NCBI RefSeq assembly: GCF_022059845.1
Contig: NZ_CP091852.1
Coordinates: forward strand, 248,001-312,000
Direction of reading: 5' to 3'
DNA: 64,000 nucleotides
DNA from: Terrirubrum flagellatum
GTDB taxonomy: Bacteria; Pseudomonadota; Alphaproteobacteria; Rhizobiales; Beijerinckiaceae
Shown: positions 14,982-23,245 of the stretch, one piece after another
How positions within the stretch are numbered: the first letter of the stretch is position 1
How the letters are laid out: each line of letters opens with the position of its first letter
Position numbers and translations under genes: made by a program
Notes under the pieces: generated by a model
The model's input: the letters and a program-made list of their open reading frames with translations, nothing else
The model's database searches: none
Told to the model about the DNA's origin: nothing

Positions 14982-16776
14982 GGACCGCGTCCTCCGCCGT
15001 CTCAGGCGCGCCGAAATAGGCCTCGCGCACTTTCGGATCATTGCGGATCTCGGCTGGCGTCCCATGCGCAATGACGCAGCCGAAATCGAGCACATAGATG
15101 TCTTCCGCCAGATCGAAAATCTCGTCGACAGCGTGATCGATGATGAGGATGGTGACGCCTGCCGCGCGCAATTCGCGCAGGATCGCGCGCAATTTGGCCG
15201 CCTCCTCGGAATCAAGTCCGGAGAAAGGCTCATCGAGCGCGATCGCGCCGGCGCCGCCTGCGAGCGCGCGCGCGATGTCAGCGACCTTCTGGATGCCGAA
15301 CGGCAATTCGCCGGGGAAACTCTCCGCGACGTCATCGAGGCCAAGTCCCGCGATCAATCGCTCGGCGACAACAGCGGGCTCCGTGAGCGCCTTGCCCGCT
15401 GCGCGCCGCGCGGCCTCGCCTTGGCGCGCGACGATGGCGAGCATGTCGCGAATGGTGAGCTCGCCGAAAAGCTCGGCATGCTGGAAAGTGCGACCGAAAC
15501 CGGCGCCGATGCGGCCCGAAGGAGACAGCGAGAGCAAGTCGGCGTCGCCGAGCTTCACGGCCTTCGCCGATTTCGGAATCACGAAGCCGCTCAGTACATT
15601 CAGCATCGTCGTCTTGCCCGAACCGTTCGGCCCCATCAATCCGACGGCGCGGCCGGCGGGAACGGACAGCGATACGCCTTGCAGCGCCTTCACGCCGCCA
15701 AACGAGACTTCAACTCCCTCGACGACAAGCGCGCGGCCTGACGCCGGCAGCACGTCCGCGACCAGGGCCGCGAGGCCGTCGCGATTATCCGTTGGGCGCA
15801 TCGCAATGCGCCGCGCGCCGCGCTTACGCATGAAGGCGTCGATCAGGCTTGGCGCAACGCCCTTGCGCAGGAAGAGAAGCGTCAGCACCGTCGTCGCGCC
15901 GAACACGAAGGGCGCGACATCGCTGGCGCCGCGGGCGATTTCGGGAACGCCGATGATGAAGGCGGAGCCGATGAGCGCGCCGACGAGACTGCCGGCGCCG
16001 CCGACCACCGTCGAAACGAGCATCGTCACGCCGACATTGAGCGAGAAGCCTTCGGGATCGAGATAGCCGATCGCGATAGCGAGCCCCACGCCCGACAGGG
16101 ACGCCATCGCCGCGCTAAATGAGAAGGCGAGCGCATTTTCGCGCGAGGGGACAAAGCCGACCGCCATGGCCGCGATGCGCTGGCTTTTCACCGCGAGCCA
16201 GCGCCGGCCGACCGGGCCCTGGCATATCCAGTCGATCAGAAGAAAAACGAGAGCGGCGAGCAGCACACAGACGACAGTCGCGTCCTGAATGCCGATCGGT
16301 CGGCCGGCAAGTAGCGATTTCACCGGCGGCACGGGAATGCCGTTCTCGCCGCCGGTGAAGCGCTCCCAGCGGCCGATGATCTCGAAGGCGGCGAGACTGA
16401 TCGCGAGCGTGAGCAGGCCGAAATAGAGCACGGAGAAACGCCCCGCGCTTAAGCCGAGCACATAGCCGACGATCGCCGCGGCGATCATGGCGGCGGGAAT
16501 CACCGCCTCGATCGGCCAGCCGGCGCCGCCGAGATTGACGGCGAGATAGGCGCCGATCGCGGTGAAGGCGGTGTGCCCGATCGGCCAGATGCCGCAGAAG
16601 CCCGCGAGCATTGAGACCGAGAGGGTCACGATCGAGAAATAGGCGATGGCGGCGACGAGAAAGGCGACATAGTCGCCGGTGAGACGCAGCGGGCCGGTGA
16701 CGAGAAGGATGATCGCCGCAGCGCTTGTTATCGCCGCGGCGCGCACGAGCCTGCGCGCGAAGCCCGACGCGATCAT
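14974..16776 (-). CDS. Fused LivM permease - LivG ATPase
   Basis: Single polypeptide of 600 residues. Residues 1 to about 320 are a LivM-type permease with about 8 to 10 membrane segments and the family motif FCGIWPIGHTAF near 59. Residues from about 345 are a LivG-type ATPase with Walker A MGPNGSGKTTMLN, LPFGIQKVADIARAL in place of LSGGQ (LivG proteins normally have LPYG-like forms) and Walker B IALDEPFSGLD. Permease-ATPase fusions of this family are known but less usual than separate genes. The start overlaps the livH stop as ATGA. Confidence 0.93.
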   Translation of the reverse strand: MIASGFARRLVRAAAITSAAAIILLVTGPLRLTGDYVAFLVAAIAYFSIVTLSVSMLAGFCGIWPIGHTAFTAIGAYLAVNLGGAGWPIEAVIPAAMIAAAIVGYVLGLSAGRFSVLYFGLLTLAISLAAFEIIGRWERFTGGENGIPVPPVKSLLAGRPIGIQDATVVCVLLAALVFLLIDWICQGPVGRRWLAVKSQRIAAMAVGFVPSRENALAFSFSAAMASLSGVGLAIAIGYLDPEGFSLNVGVTMLVSTVVGGAGSLVGALIGSAFIIGVPEIARGASDVAPFVFGATTVLTLLFLRKGVAPSLIDAFMRKRGARRIAMRPTDNRDGLAALVADVLPASGRALVVEGVEVSFGGVKALQGVSLSVPAGRAVGLMGPNGSGKTTMLNVLSGFVIPKSAKAVKLGDADLLSLSPSGRIGAGFGRTFQHAELFGELTIRDMLAIVARQGEAARRAAGKALTEPAVVAERLIAGLGLDDVAESFPGELPFGIQKVADIARALAGGAGAIALDEPFSGLDSEEAAKLRAILRELRAAGVTILIIDHAVDEIFDLAEDIYVLDFGCVIAHGTPAEIRNDPKVREAYFGAPETAEDAVHA

Positions 16777-17648
16777 ACCCGCTCCTTGCGCATCACGCCG
16801 AGAAATCCCGCAGGCTTCGCGAACAAAACTGTGACGATCACGGCGAAGACGATCGTGTCGCGGAAATTGGCGGAGACGTAACGGCCGGCGATATTATCGA
16901 GCACGCCAATCGCAAAACCGCCGACGACGGCGCCGGGCATGCTCGTCATGCCGCCGAGAAAGACGCCGGCGAAGGCGCGAAACAGCGGGCTGTGCGCGAG
17001 ATGCGGCTGCAGCGCCGACTCCGCCGCGAGAAACAGCATCGCGATGGCGGCGAGGCCGCAGCCGAGGAACCAGGCGAGCGCCGCGATGAGGCGCGTATCA
17101 AGCCCCACAAGTTTCGCCGCGAATGGATCCTCCGCCGAGGCGCGCATGGCGACGCCAAGGGGTCGATAGCCGAAGAACCAGGCGACGATCGCCATGGCGA
17201 GCAATGCGATCAGCGTTGCGGCGATCTTGTTGAGCGACACCGGCACGCCGGCGATACTCACCCAGCCGGCGATCAAAGGCGGAAACGGCTTTGGCGAATG
17301 GCCCCAGATCGCGCCCATCGCTGCCTGCAACACCAGCCCGAAGCCGATGGTGATCACCAACGCCACGAACAGCACCTGCTTGCCATGGCCGAGTGGGCGG
17401 ATCAGCAGCCGCTCGGTCGCAACGCCGCACAGCCCGGCGAAGACAATCGCCAAGGGAAAGGCGACAAGCAGCGGCAGCCCCGCTGCGATCGCCGTCAGCG
17501 CGCAATAGGCGGCGAGCGAGCCTGTGTCGCCGATCGCGAAATTCACCGTGTCGGTGGAGCGAAAGATGATCACGACCCCAAGCGCCAGCAGCGCAAAGGC
17601 GGAACCGCTGGCGATTCCCGATGTGATCAGCGACAGGAGTTCGCCCAA
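16773..17648 (-). CDS. livH: LivH-like ABC transporter permease
   Basis: Membrane protein of 291 residues with about 8 hydrophobic segments. Typical LivH motifs are ALGVVIIFRSTDTVNFAIGD near residue 22 and LGGMTSMPGAVVGGFAIGV near 227. The start read here is TTG at 17648; no ATG fits the LivH N-terminus MGELLSLITSGIASGSAFAL, so translation may be weak. It lies between the substrate-binding protein gene and livMG; the gap to the former contains a RIME-like repeat. Confidence 0.9.
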   Translation of the reverse strand: MGELLSLITSGIASGSAFALLALGVVIIFRSTDTVNFAIGDTGSLAAYCALTAIAAGLPLLVAFPLAIVFAGLCGVATERLLIRPLGHGKQVLFVALVITIGFGLVLQAAMGAIWGHSPKPFPPLIAGWVSIAGVPVSLNKIAATLIALLAMAIVAWFFGYRPLGVAMRASAEDPFAAKLVGLDTRLIAALAWFLGCGLAAIAMLFLAAESALQPHLAHSPLFRAFAGVFLGGMTSMPGAVVGGFAIGVLDNIAGRYVSANFRDTIVFAVIVTVLFAKPAGFLGVMRKERV

Positions 17649-17746
17649 GGTTCTTCAATCCCGCTGCGAGAGAAGGCTTTGATGCGTTGCTCTGGAGCGG
17701 CGCGCGTTCAAATTGAATCGGCGCGCCGCTCTATCATTTGTTTGTC

Positions 17747-17790
17747 GCAACGTTTTGCGGAAAACCGGTTCCCACTTTTCCGCACGTTGC
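17747..17790. repeat. RIME-like palindromic repeat, copy 2
   Basis: Imperfect hairpin with arms GCAACG...TGCGGAAAA and TTTTCCGCACGTTGC around ACCGGTTCCCAC. In reverse orientation the core GGGAACCGGTTTTCC matches copy 1 at 5738 to 5781. It sits inside the Liv operon between livK and livH, where it could stabilise or attenuate the transcript and keep the binding protein in excess (inference). Confidence 0.75.
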
Positions 17791-17830
17791 TCTGGCGCCG
17801 CCGAACCGCTCGCGCGATCCGGCTGAGCGC

Positions 17831-19012
17831 TCAGAATTTCCAGGTGTCGACCGGTTCGCCGACATTCACCCATTTGCCGTCCTTCACCTGCATCGGCTGC
17901 AGGATGTGGCCGCCAAGCGGCTTGTCGGGCGCGAAGGTCACCGGCGGATAGATGCCGGAGTCATAGTCCTTCAGCTTGTAGAACGCCTTCACGAGCGAGT
18001 CGCGCGTCAGCGGTTCATCTGCTCGACGCAGCGCTTCAACGAAGATCTTCATCGCGCCATAGGAGACGAGCGAGGTGAAGTCGGGCTTTTCCGACGGCGC
18101 ATATTTCGCGAGCGCGTCGCGATATTCTTTCATCGCCGGCGTGTCGGCGAAAGGCGAGGCGGTGAATGAAAGTGATTTCAGCCCTTCCGCGAATTCGCCG
18201 CCGAGCTCGATCGTCGATTGCGCGACGGTCGGCGCATAGGAATAGATCGGGATGTTCTGCCCCTGCTGCTTCAGGCCTTTCGAAAGTTGCACCACCTCCT
18301 GCAGAATCTGGATCGCAACGATCGCGTCCGGCTTTTTGCGCGCAACCTCGACCGCGATCGGGCCATAGTCGGTGGTGCCGATTTTGACGGCCATCAGCTC
18401 GACATCGGCGTCCTTCGCTACGGCCTGCAAGCCGGGCTTCACATTGTTCGCGACATTCTCGAAGGCCGACGCGGCACCGTGGATGACGAGCACCTTGCGA
18501 TGGCCGTCCTTCGCAGCCCAGCGGCCAAGCGCCTCCGCCTGCTCCTCATAGAGGACGTGCAGCCCGAGCACGCCTGATTTCGGCGGATTGTACCATTCCT
18601 TGGCGCCGCCATAGGGAACGAGCACCGGCACCTTCGCCTGATCCACGACGAATGGAAACGTCGCGGCGATCTGGGCGGTGCCATGGGCGTGGGCGATCGC
18701 GAGAACATTGTCGCGGGTGACGAGCTTGCGCGCGATCGAGACGGCCTGTTGCGGATTGTAGGCGCTGTCCTCGACGATCCAGTTGATCTTGCGGCCCTTC
18801 ACCCCTCCGCTGGCGTTGACCAGATCGAGATAGGCCTGGGCGCCCGCCTTGATCGGCGCCCCATAGATCGCGATCGGACCGCTGAGCGCGATCCAGGAGC
18901 CGATCGTGACGCTGTCCTTGGTGACCCCCGGCGCGTCCTGAGCCGACGCCGGAGCGGCCATGAGCGCGAGCGCCGCGCAGGCCGCAAAACATGCTGACGA
19001 AAGCTGTGTCAT
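17831..19012 (-). CDS. livK: ABC transporter substrate-binding protein, Liv (type I) family
   Basis: Periplasmic binding protein of 393 residues. Signal peptide at residues 1 to about 25 ending APASAQDAPG, then GVTKDSVTIGSWIALSGPIA and the family's lobe pattern (GVKGRKINWIVEDSAYNP). The ATG at 19012 is preceded by GGGGGAGG; an in-frame start at 19051 is longer and would overlap the operator region. First gene of the Liv operon, with a TetR-type operator 41 bases upstream. Ligand unknown; Liv-type proteins next to CoA ligases often bind aromatic or alicyclic acids. Confidence 0.92.
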   Translation of the reverse strand: MTQLSSACFAACAALALMAAPASAQDAPGVTKDSVTIGSWIALSGPIAIYGAPIKAGAQAYLDLVNASGGVKGRKINWIVEDSAYNPQQAVSIARKLVTRDNVLAIAHAHGTAQIAATFPFVVDQAKVPVLVPYGGAKEWYNPPKSGVLGLHVLYEEQAEALGRWAAKDGHRKVLVIHGAASAFENVANNVKPGLQAVAKDADVELMAVKIGTTDYGPIAVEVARKKPDAIVAIQILQEVVQLSKGLKQQGQNIPIYSYAPTVAQSTIELGGEFAEGLKSLSFTASPFADTPAMKEYRDALAKYAPSEKPDFTSLVSYGAMKIFVEALRRADEPLTRDSLVKAFYKLKDYDSGIYPPVTFAPDKPLGGHILQPMQVKDGKWVNVGEPVDTWKF

Positions 19013-19053
19013 CCCTCGCCTCCCCCTCAGTTCGTCTCGCCTGGAAATCATAG

Positions 19054-19067
19054 ACCAACCGGACGGT
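19054..19067. promoter_or_regulatory. TetR-type operator, copy 7
   Basis: ACCAACCGGACGGT, the weakest left arm of the set but an exact right arm, 41 bases upstream of livK. A further isolated half-site GGACGGT occurs at 19167 to 19173. Confidence 0.65.
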
Positions 19068-19190
19068 TTATTGTTTCCATGGTGATTTGGGCCGCTCGCG
19101 ATGTCAAGGGAAGCTGGTCCGAAGCGCGCGGAAATCGCGGTTCCAATCGGCTTGACGCGGCAAGTTGGACGGTCTTACTCTAAATGGCAG

Positions 19191-19204
19191 ACCGCCTAGT
19201 CGGT
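19191..19204. promoter_or_regulatory. TetR-type operator, copy 8
   Basis: ACCGCCTAGTCGGT, 67 bases upstream of the flavoprotein start at 19272. With copy 7 it brackets the divergent promoter region between importer and CoA-ligase operons. Confidence 0.75.
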
Positions 19205-19271
19205 CGTTAGATAAGCGCGATCCGCGCGCGCCAAAGGACGCCGTGAAGATGCGACGGCCGGGAGAGGACGC

Positions 19272-20603
19272 ATGAGTGAAGCGGCCGGACAGCTCGAATG
19301 CGATCTGCTGGTGCTCGGTTCGGGGATGGCCGGGCTGACGGCGGCGGGCCGCGCCGCGGAGAGGGGCGAGCGCGTCATCGTCATCGAGAAGGCGGCCGAG
19401 ATCGGCGGCTCGGCGGCGCTGTCAGGCGGCTATCTCTGGACGACGCCCTCCGTGCGTCAGTCTGCTCTGTGGGACGATGGCGATCCCACGCTGCGCGCCG
19501 CCGTGGTCGAGACCTTCCCCGTGCTCACCGAGTGGCTGCGCCGGCGCGGCGTGCATATGGAGCCGCATCAGCCGGTGCTGTTCGGACGGGGATATCGCAT
19601 CGATATTCTCGGACATATCCGGCAGTGCGCCTCGGAAGTCGAGAAGGCGGGCGGCCATGTCGTGCGCGAAACGCGCGTGCGCGAATTGCGTGCAAAGGAC
19701 GGGCGCGTCGTCGGCGCTGTCGCCGATCACACTGACGGCGCGGTCGAGATCGACGCGAAGCGCGTGCTGCTTGCGACCGGCGGCTGGCAGGGCTCTCCGG
19801 ATTTTCGCGCCGAGCATATCGGTCCGCATGCGCGCGACATCGCGCTGCGCTCGAATCCCGACAGCGTCGGCGACGGATTGCGGCTCGCGATCGGCGCCGG
19901 CGCCGTTTATGCCGGTCCCAATCCGGGCTTTTACGGCCATCTCCTTGCATCGCCGGCGCGGTTGAAGAAGCCGGCTGACTTCGTCACCTTCACTCAATAT
20001 CACAGCGATCACGCCGTGCTGCTCAATCGCGCCGGGTTGCGTTTCGTCGATGAAAGCCGCGCCGATCACGAAAGCACGCAGATGACATTGCGCCAGTCTG
20101 GCGCGCGGGCGTTGCTGATCTGGGACGAGCGCATTCAGCGCGAAGTCGCGCTGACGCCTCCCGTCGCCGGCGCCGCGCTGCTCGACAAATTCGCCGTCGC
20201 GGTCGAATCTGGCGCCAAAGGCGCCATCCTTCCCGACATCGATGCGCTCGCGGGCTTCGCGACGTCTCTTGGTTTCGATGGGAGCGCGTGCGTGAATGCA
20301 CTGAAGGATTATAATGCGCGCATGCGCGATGCGCCGGAAACCGCCTCCCCCACACGCGAACGCCACGCGCGGCCGCTCGATGAAACGCCGTTTCGCGCGC
20401 TTCTTGTGGAGCCGGCGATCACTTTCGCCTATGGCGGCGTCGCCATCGACGCGCAAACGCGCGCTCTCGATGCATGGGGCTCGCCCATTCCGGGGCTCTT
20501 TGTCGCCGGCGCCGATGCAGGGAATGTGTATCGCAGCGGCTATTGCGGCGGCCTTGCGCTCGCTGGCGCGCTCGGCCTACGCGCCGGAGATCAATCGTGC
20601 TGA
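19272..20603 (+). CDS. FAD-dependent oxidoreductase, fumarate reductase/KSTD-like
   Basis: Flavoprotein of 443 residues. N-terminal FAD-binding LLVLGSGMAGLTAAGRAAE near residue 14, then GGSAALSGGYLW; ATGGWQGSPDF in the middle and a C-terminal FVAGADAGNVYRSGYCGGLA segment. This superfamily holds fumarate reductase, 3-ketosteroid dehydrogenases and related desaturases, so it may introduce a C=C bond next to a carbonyl in a ring or chain. First gene of a three-gene operon; its stop overlaps the CoA ligase start. No secretion signal is seen. Confidence 0.9.
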   Translation: MSEAAGQLECDLLVLGSGMAGLTAAGRAAERGERVIVIEKAAEIGGSAALSGGYLWTTPSVRQSALWDDGDPTLRAAVVETFPVLTEWLRRRGVHMEPHQPVLFGRGYRIDILGHIRQCASEVEKAGGHVVRETRVRELRAKDGRVVGAVADHTDGAVEIDAKRVLLATGGWQGSPDFRAEHIGPHARDIALRSNPDSVGDGLRLAIGAGAVYAGPNPGFYGHLLASPARLKKPADFVTFTQYHSDHAVLLNRAGLRFVDESRADHESTQMTLRQSGARALLIWDERIQREVALTPPVAGAALLDKFAVAVESGAKGAILPDIDALAGFATSLGFDGSACVNALKDYNARMRDAPETASPTRERHARPLDETPFRALLVEPAITFAYGGVAIDAQTRALDAWGSPIPGLFVAGADAGNVYRSGYCGGLALAGALGLRAGDQSC

Positions 20604-22219
20604 TAAGCGAGACGACTTCGCGAGGCGCAACGCCCGACTGGCTCGCGCAGGGCTGGTGGACCAACGAACCTCTCTGGACGAGCCTCGAACGCGCCGCCGC
20701 CGGACCCGGCCGCGCCTCCTTCATCGCCGACGAAGCTGAAGAGATTCCAGTCAGTGAACTGCTCGCGCGCGCAAGATCCGCCGCAGGCGCTTTCACCGCG
20801 GCATGCTTGAGGCGCGGCGACGCGATCGTCATTCAATCGCGCAACCGCATCGACGCCTTCGCGGCGATGCTCGGCTGCTTCGCCGGCGGCTATCTCGCTG
20901 TGCCGCTGCCGCCGATCTTCTCGGCGCGACAGGTTGCGGCGGCGGCGCGAGCCTCGGCGGCGCGCGGTTTCGTCCTGTTCGACGGCGATGGTCTCGCGCG
21001 CGTCGCCGAGATTTGCGCTGAAGCGAAAGAGACATCCGTCGTTTTCGCGCCCGACGCAGCATGTGACGCGCCGTTGATGCGCCCATGGTCTGAAGCGCAG
21101 CGCGCGTCGCAGGCGGCGCCGACTCCCTTCGCCGCGGCTGAGCCCGCTTTCGCCCTGTTTTCCTCGGGATCGCTCGGCGAACCCAAGGGCGTCGTCCATT
21201 CCGCCAATACCTTGCGCTATGCCTCGCTCGCCGTCGCGCGTCGCCATGGCGTCGGCGCCCAGGATGTTGTGCTGGCCGCACTCGAATTTGGTTTCGTCGG
21301 CGGTCTCGTTCTCAATGTTCTGCTCGCATTGCTCACAGGCGCGAGCATCGTGCTCATGCGCAAATGGGACCCGGAGGAAGCGCTGGCGCTGATTGCGCGC
21401 CGGCGCGCCACCTATTCCCTGTTCATGCCGACCCATTGTCACGATCTTCTGAAATCGCCTTCGCTCGCTGCAACCGATACGCGCTCGCTGACGCGCGCCG
21501 TGATGGCCGGCATCAATCGCGATGCGCGCATCGAGGCGGAGAAGACATTCTGTGTTCGCCCGCTGGCGATGTTCGGCATGTCGGAATCGATCGGGCACGC
21601 GACGCCGTCGCCTGATGATCCCGATGAGGCGCGCTGGACGACTGACGGCAAGGTCCTTGACGGCGCCGAAGAGCTCATTCTTTCTCCGTCAGGCGAACCC
21701 GCGCGCGCCGACGAACCTGGCGATCTTCTCGTGCGCGGCCCGAATCGCTTCCTCTCCTATCTCGGCCGCCCGGATCTCACCGCCAATGTGCTCACAGCGG
21801 ACGGCTGGTTCCGCACCGGCGACAGAGCCGTGGTCGATCGCCAAGGCTTCCTCACATTCATCGGACGCGAGAAGGACATCATTCGCCGCGGCGGCGTGAC
21901 GATTCTGCCCGGCGATGTCGAGAACGCGCTGATTGGTCATCCCGAGATTGCGGAAGTGTCTGTTGTCGCCGTTCCCGACGAACGGCTTGGCGAACGCACT
22001 TGCGCCTGCATCGTGACGCGCGGCGGCTCGACGCCGGATGTTGCAGCGCTCGCCGCCTATCTCGAAGCGCAGAATGTCGCGCGCTATCTCTGGCCCGAGC
22101 ATGCGCTCGCTTTTGAGGCGCTGCCGCGCACCGTCTCGCTGAAGGTGCGGCGCGCCGATCTTCGCGATGAAGCGATCAGGCGCTTGAGAGATTCCGGCGC
22201 GCTCGCGCCCGCGGCGTGA
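20597..22219 (+). CDS. Acyl-CoA synthetase (AMP-forming)
   Basis: ANL-superfamily ligase of 540 residues that activates a carboxylic acid to its CoA ester. Core motifs: LFSSGSLGEPKGVVHS (phosphate loop) near residue 184, FGMSESIGH near 326, GWFRTGDRA near 403, IGREKDIIRRGGVTILPGDV near 422, and a C-terminal lysine in TVSLKVRRADLR. The start is GTG at 20597, preceded by GGAGA at 6-base spacing and overlapping the previous stop by 7 bases; an ATG-started reading from 20474 would only translate the wrong frame of the flavoprotein gene. It is probably the entry enzyme of the pathway. Confidence 0.92.
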   Translation: MLISETTSRGATPDWLAQGWWTNEPLWTSLERAAAGPGRASFIADEAEEIPVSELLARARSAAGAFTAACLRRGDAIVIQSRNRIDAFAAMLGCFAGGYLAVPLPPIFSARQVAAAARASAARGFVLFDGDGLARVAEICAEAKETSVVFAPDAACDAPLMRPWSEAQRASQAAPTPFAAAEPAFALFSSGSLGEPKGVVHSANTLRYASLAVARRHGVGAQDVVLAALEFGFVGGLVLNVLLALLTGASIVLMRKWDPEEALALIARRRATYSLFMPTHCHDLLKSPSLAATDTRSLTRAVMAGINRDARIEAEKTFCVRPLAMFGMSESIGHATPSPDDPDEARWTTDGKVLDGAEELILSPSGEPARADEPGDLLVRGPNRFLSYLGRPDLTANVLTADGWFRTGDRAVVDRQGFLTFIGREKDIIRRGGVTILPGDVENALIGHPEIAEVSVVAVPDERLGERTCACIVTRGGSTPDVAALAAYLEAQNVARYLWPEHALAFEALPRTVSLKVRRADLRDEAIRRLRDSGALAPAA

Positions 22220-22226
22220 GACTGTC

Positions 22227-23240
22227 GTGACCGTCAACCGCGAAGTGCGTTTACGCCGTCGCCCGAGCGGCGCGCCGCAAACCGACGATTTCGAGGTTGG
22301 TGAAGCGCCGACGCCTGAGCCTGCCCAAGAGCAGGTTTTGGTGAAGGTGCTCTATCTCTCGCTCGATCCTGCGCTGCGCCCGCGCATGAACGCCGTGTCG
22401 GATTACGCCGGCGCGGTCGCGATCGGCGAAACGATTCCATCGCCTGCGCTCGGCGTCGTCATCGCCAGCCGCAGTCCGCTTCTCGCGGAAGGCGATCATG
22501 TCTTCGGGTTTCTCGGCTGGCGTTCCTTCGCCGCGATCGATGCGAGCGCATTGCGTCGCATTTTCCCCGAGCGTGCGCCCTTGCCGCAATGGATGAGCCT
22601 GTTGGGCCTCTCCTCCTTCACCGCCTGGATCGGACTTGAGGAGATCGGTCGACCAAAACCCGGAGAAACCGTCGTCGTGTCGGCGGCCGCAGGCGCGACC
22701 GGCGCGATCGTCGGCCAGATCGCGCGCATCCGCGGCGCGCGCGCCGTGGGCATCGCCGGCGGCGCCGACAAATGCCGTCATGTCGTCGAAGAGCTTGGTT
22801 TCGACGCCTGCGTTGATTATCGCGCGCCTGATTTCGCCGCGCGTCTCGATCAAGCCTGTCCAAATGGAATCGATGTCGATTTCGAGAATGTCGGCGGCGC
22901 GGTGTTTCGCGCCGTGTTCGCGCGCATGAATCTGCTTGGGCGTATAGCGCTCTGCGGCATGGTGTCGGAATATAACGACAGCGCCGCCGTTGACGGGCCG
23001 AACCTCTGGCCGGCCGTGCACAAATCGCTGCGCGTCGAGGGTTTCCGCGCCTCGCGCTTCTTCGATCGCATTCCGGAATTCGTCGAGCAGGCTTTGATGT
23101 GGCGCGACGAAGGACGGCTGCGCCATTCCGAGCATATCACTGACGGCATCGAAAATGCGCCGCGCGCGTTCGTCGACATGCTGGCGGGGAAACATTTCGG
23201 CAAGGCGATGGTCCGCGTCGAGGCGGGCGCGTCGGTCTGA
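22227..23240 (+). CDS. NADP-dependent medium-chain reductase (zinc-independent)
   Basis: MDR-superfamily protein of 337 residues of the leukotriene B4 dehydrogenase/PTGR group. The N-terminus has LRRRPSGAPQTDDFEVGEAP and LYLSLDPALRPRM; the cofactor site is VVVSAAAGATGAIVGQIA near residue 150. No zinc-binding cysteines. It probably reduces an enone or 2-enoyl double bond. GTG start at 22227, 7 bases after the CoA ligase stop. Last gene of the operon; it converges with the M24 gene, 5 bases apart. Confidence 0.92.
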   Translation: MTVNREVRLRRRPSGAPQTDDFEVGEAPTPEPAQEQVLVKVLYLSLDPALRPRMNAVSDYAGAVAIGETIPSPALGVVIASRSPLLAEGDHVFGFLGWRSFAAIDASALRRIFPERAPLPQWMSLLGLSSFTAWIGLEEIGRPKPGETVVVSAAAGATGAIVGQIARIRGARAVGIAGGADKCRHVVEELGFDACVDYRAPDFAARLDQACPNGIDVDFENVGGAVFRAVFARMNLLGRIALCGMVSEYNDSAAVDGPNLWPAVHKSLRVEGFRASRFFDRIPEFVEQALMWRDEGRLRHSEHITDGIENAPRAFVDMLAGKHFGKAMVRVEAGASV

Positions 23241-23245
23241 CGTTT

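Noticed and set aside
17831-19012. Branched-chain amino acid importer
   Set aside because: The components belong to the Liv family, but operon and operator tie it to acyl-CoA catabolism, so the ligand is more likely an organic acid.
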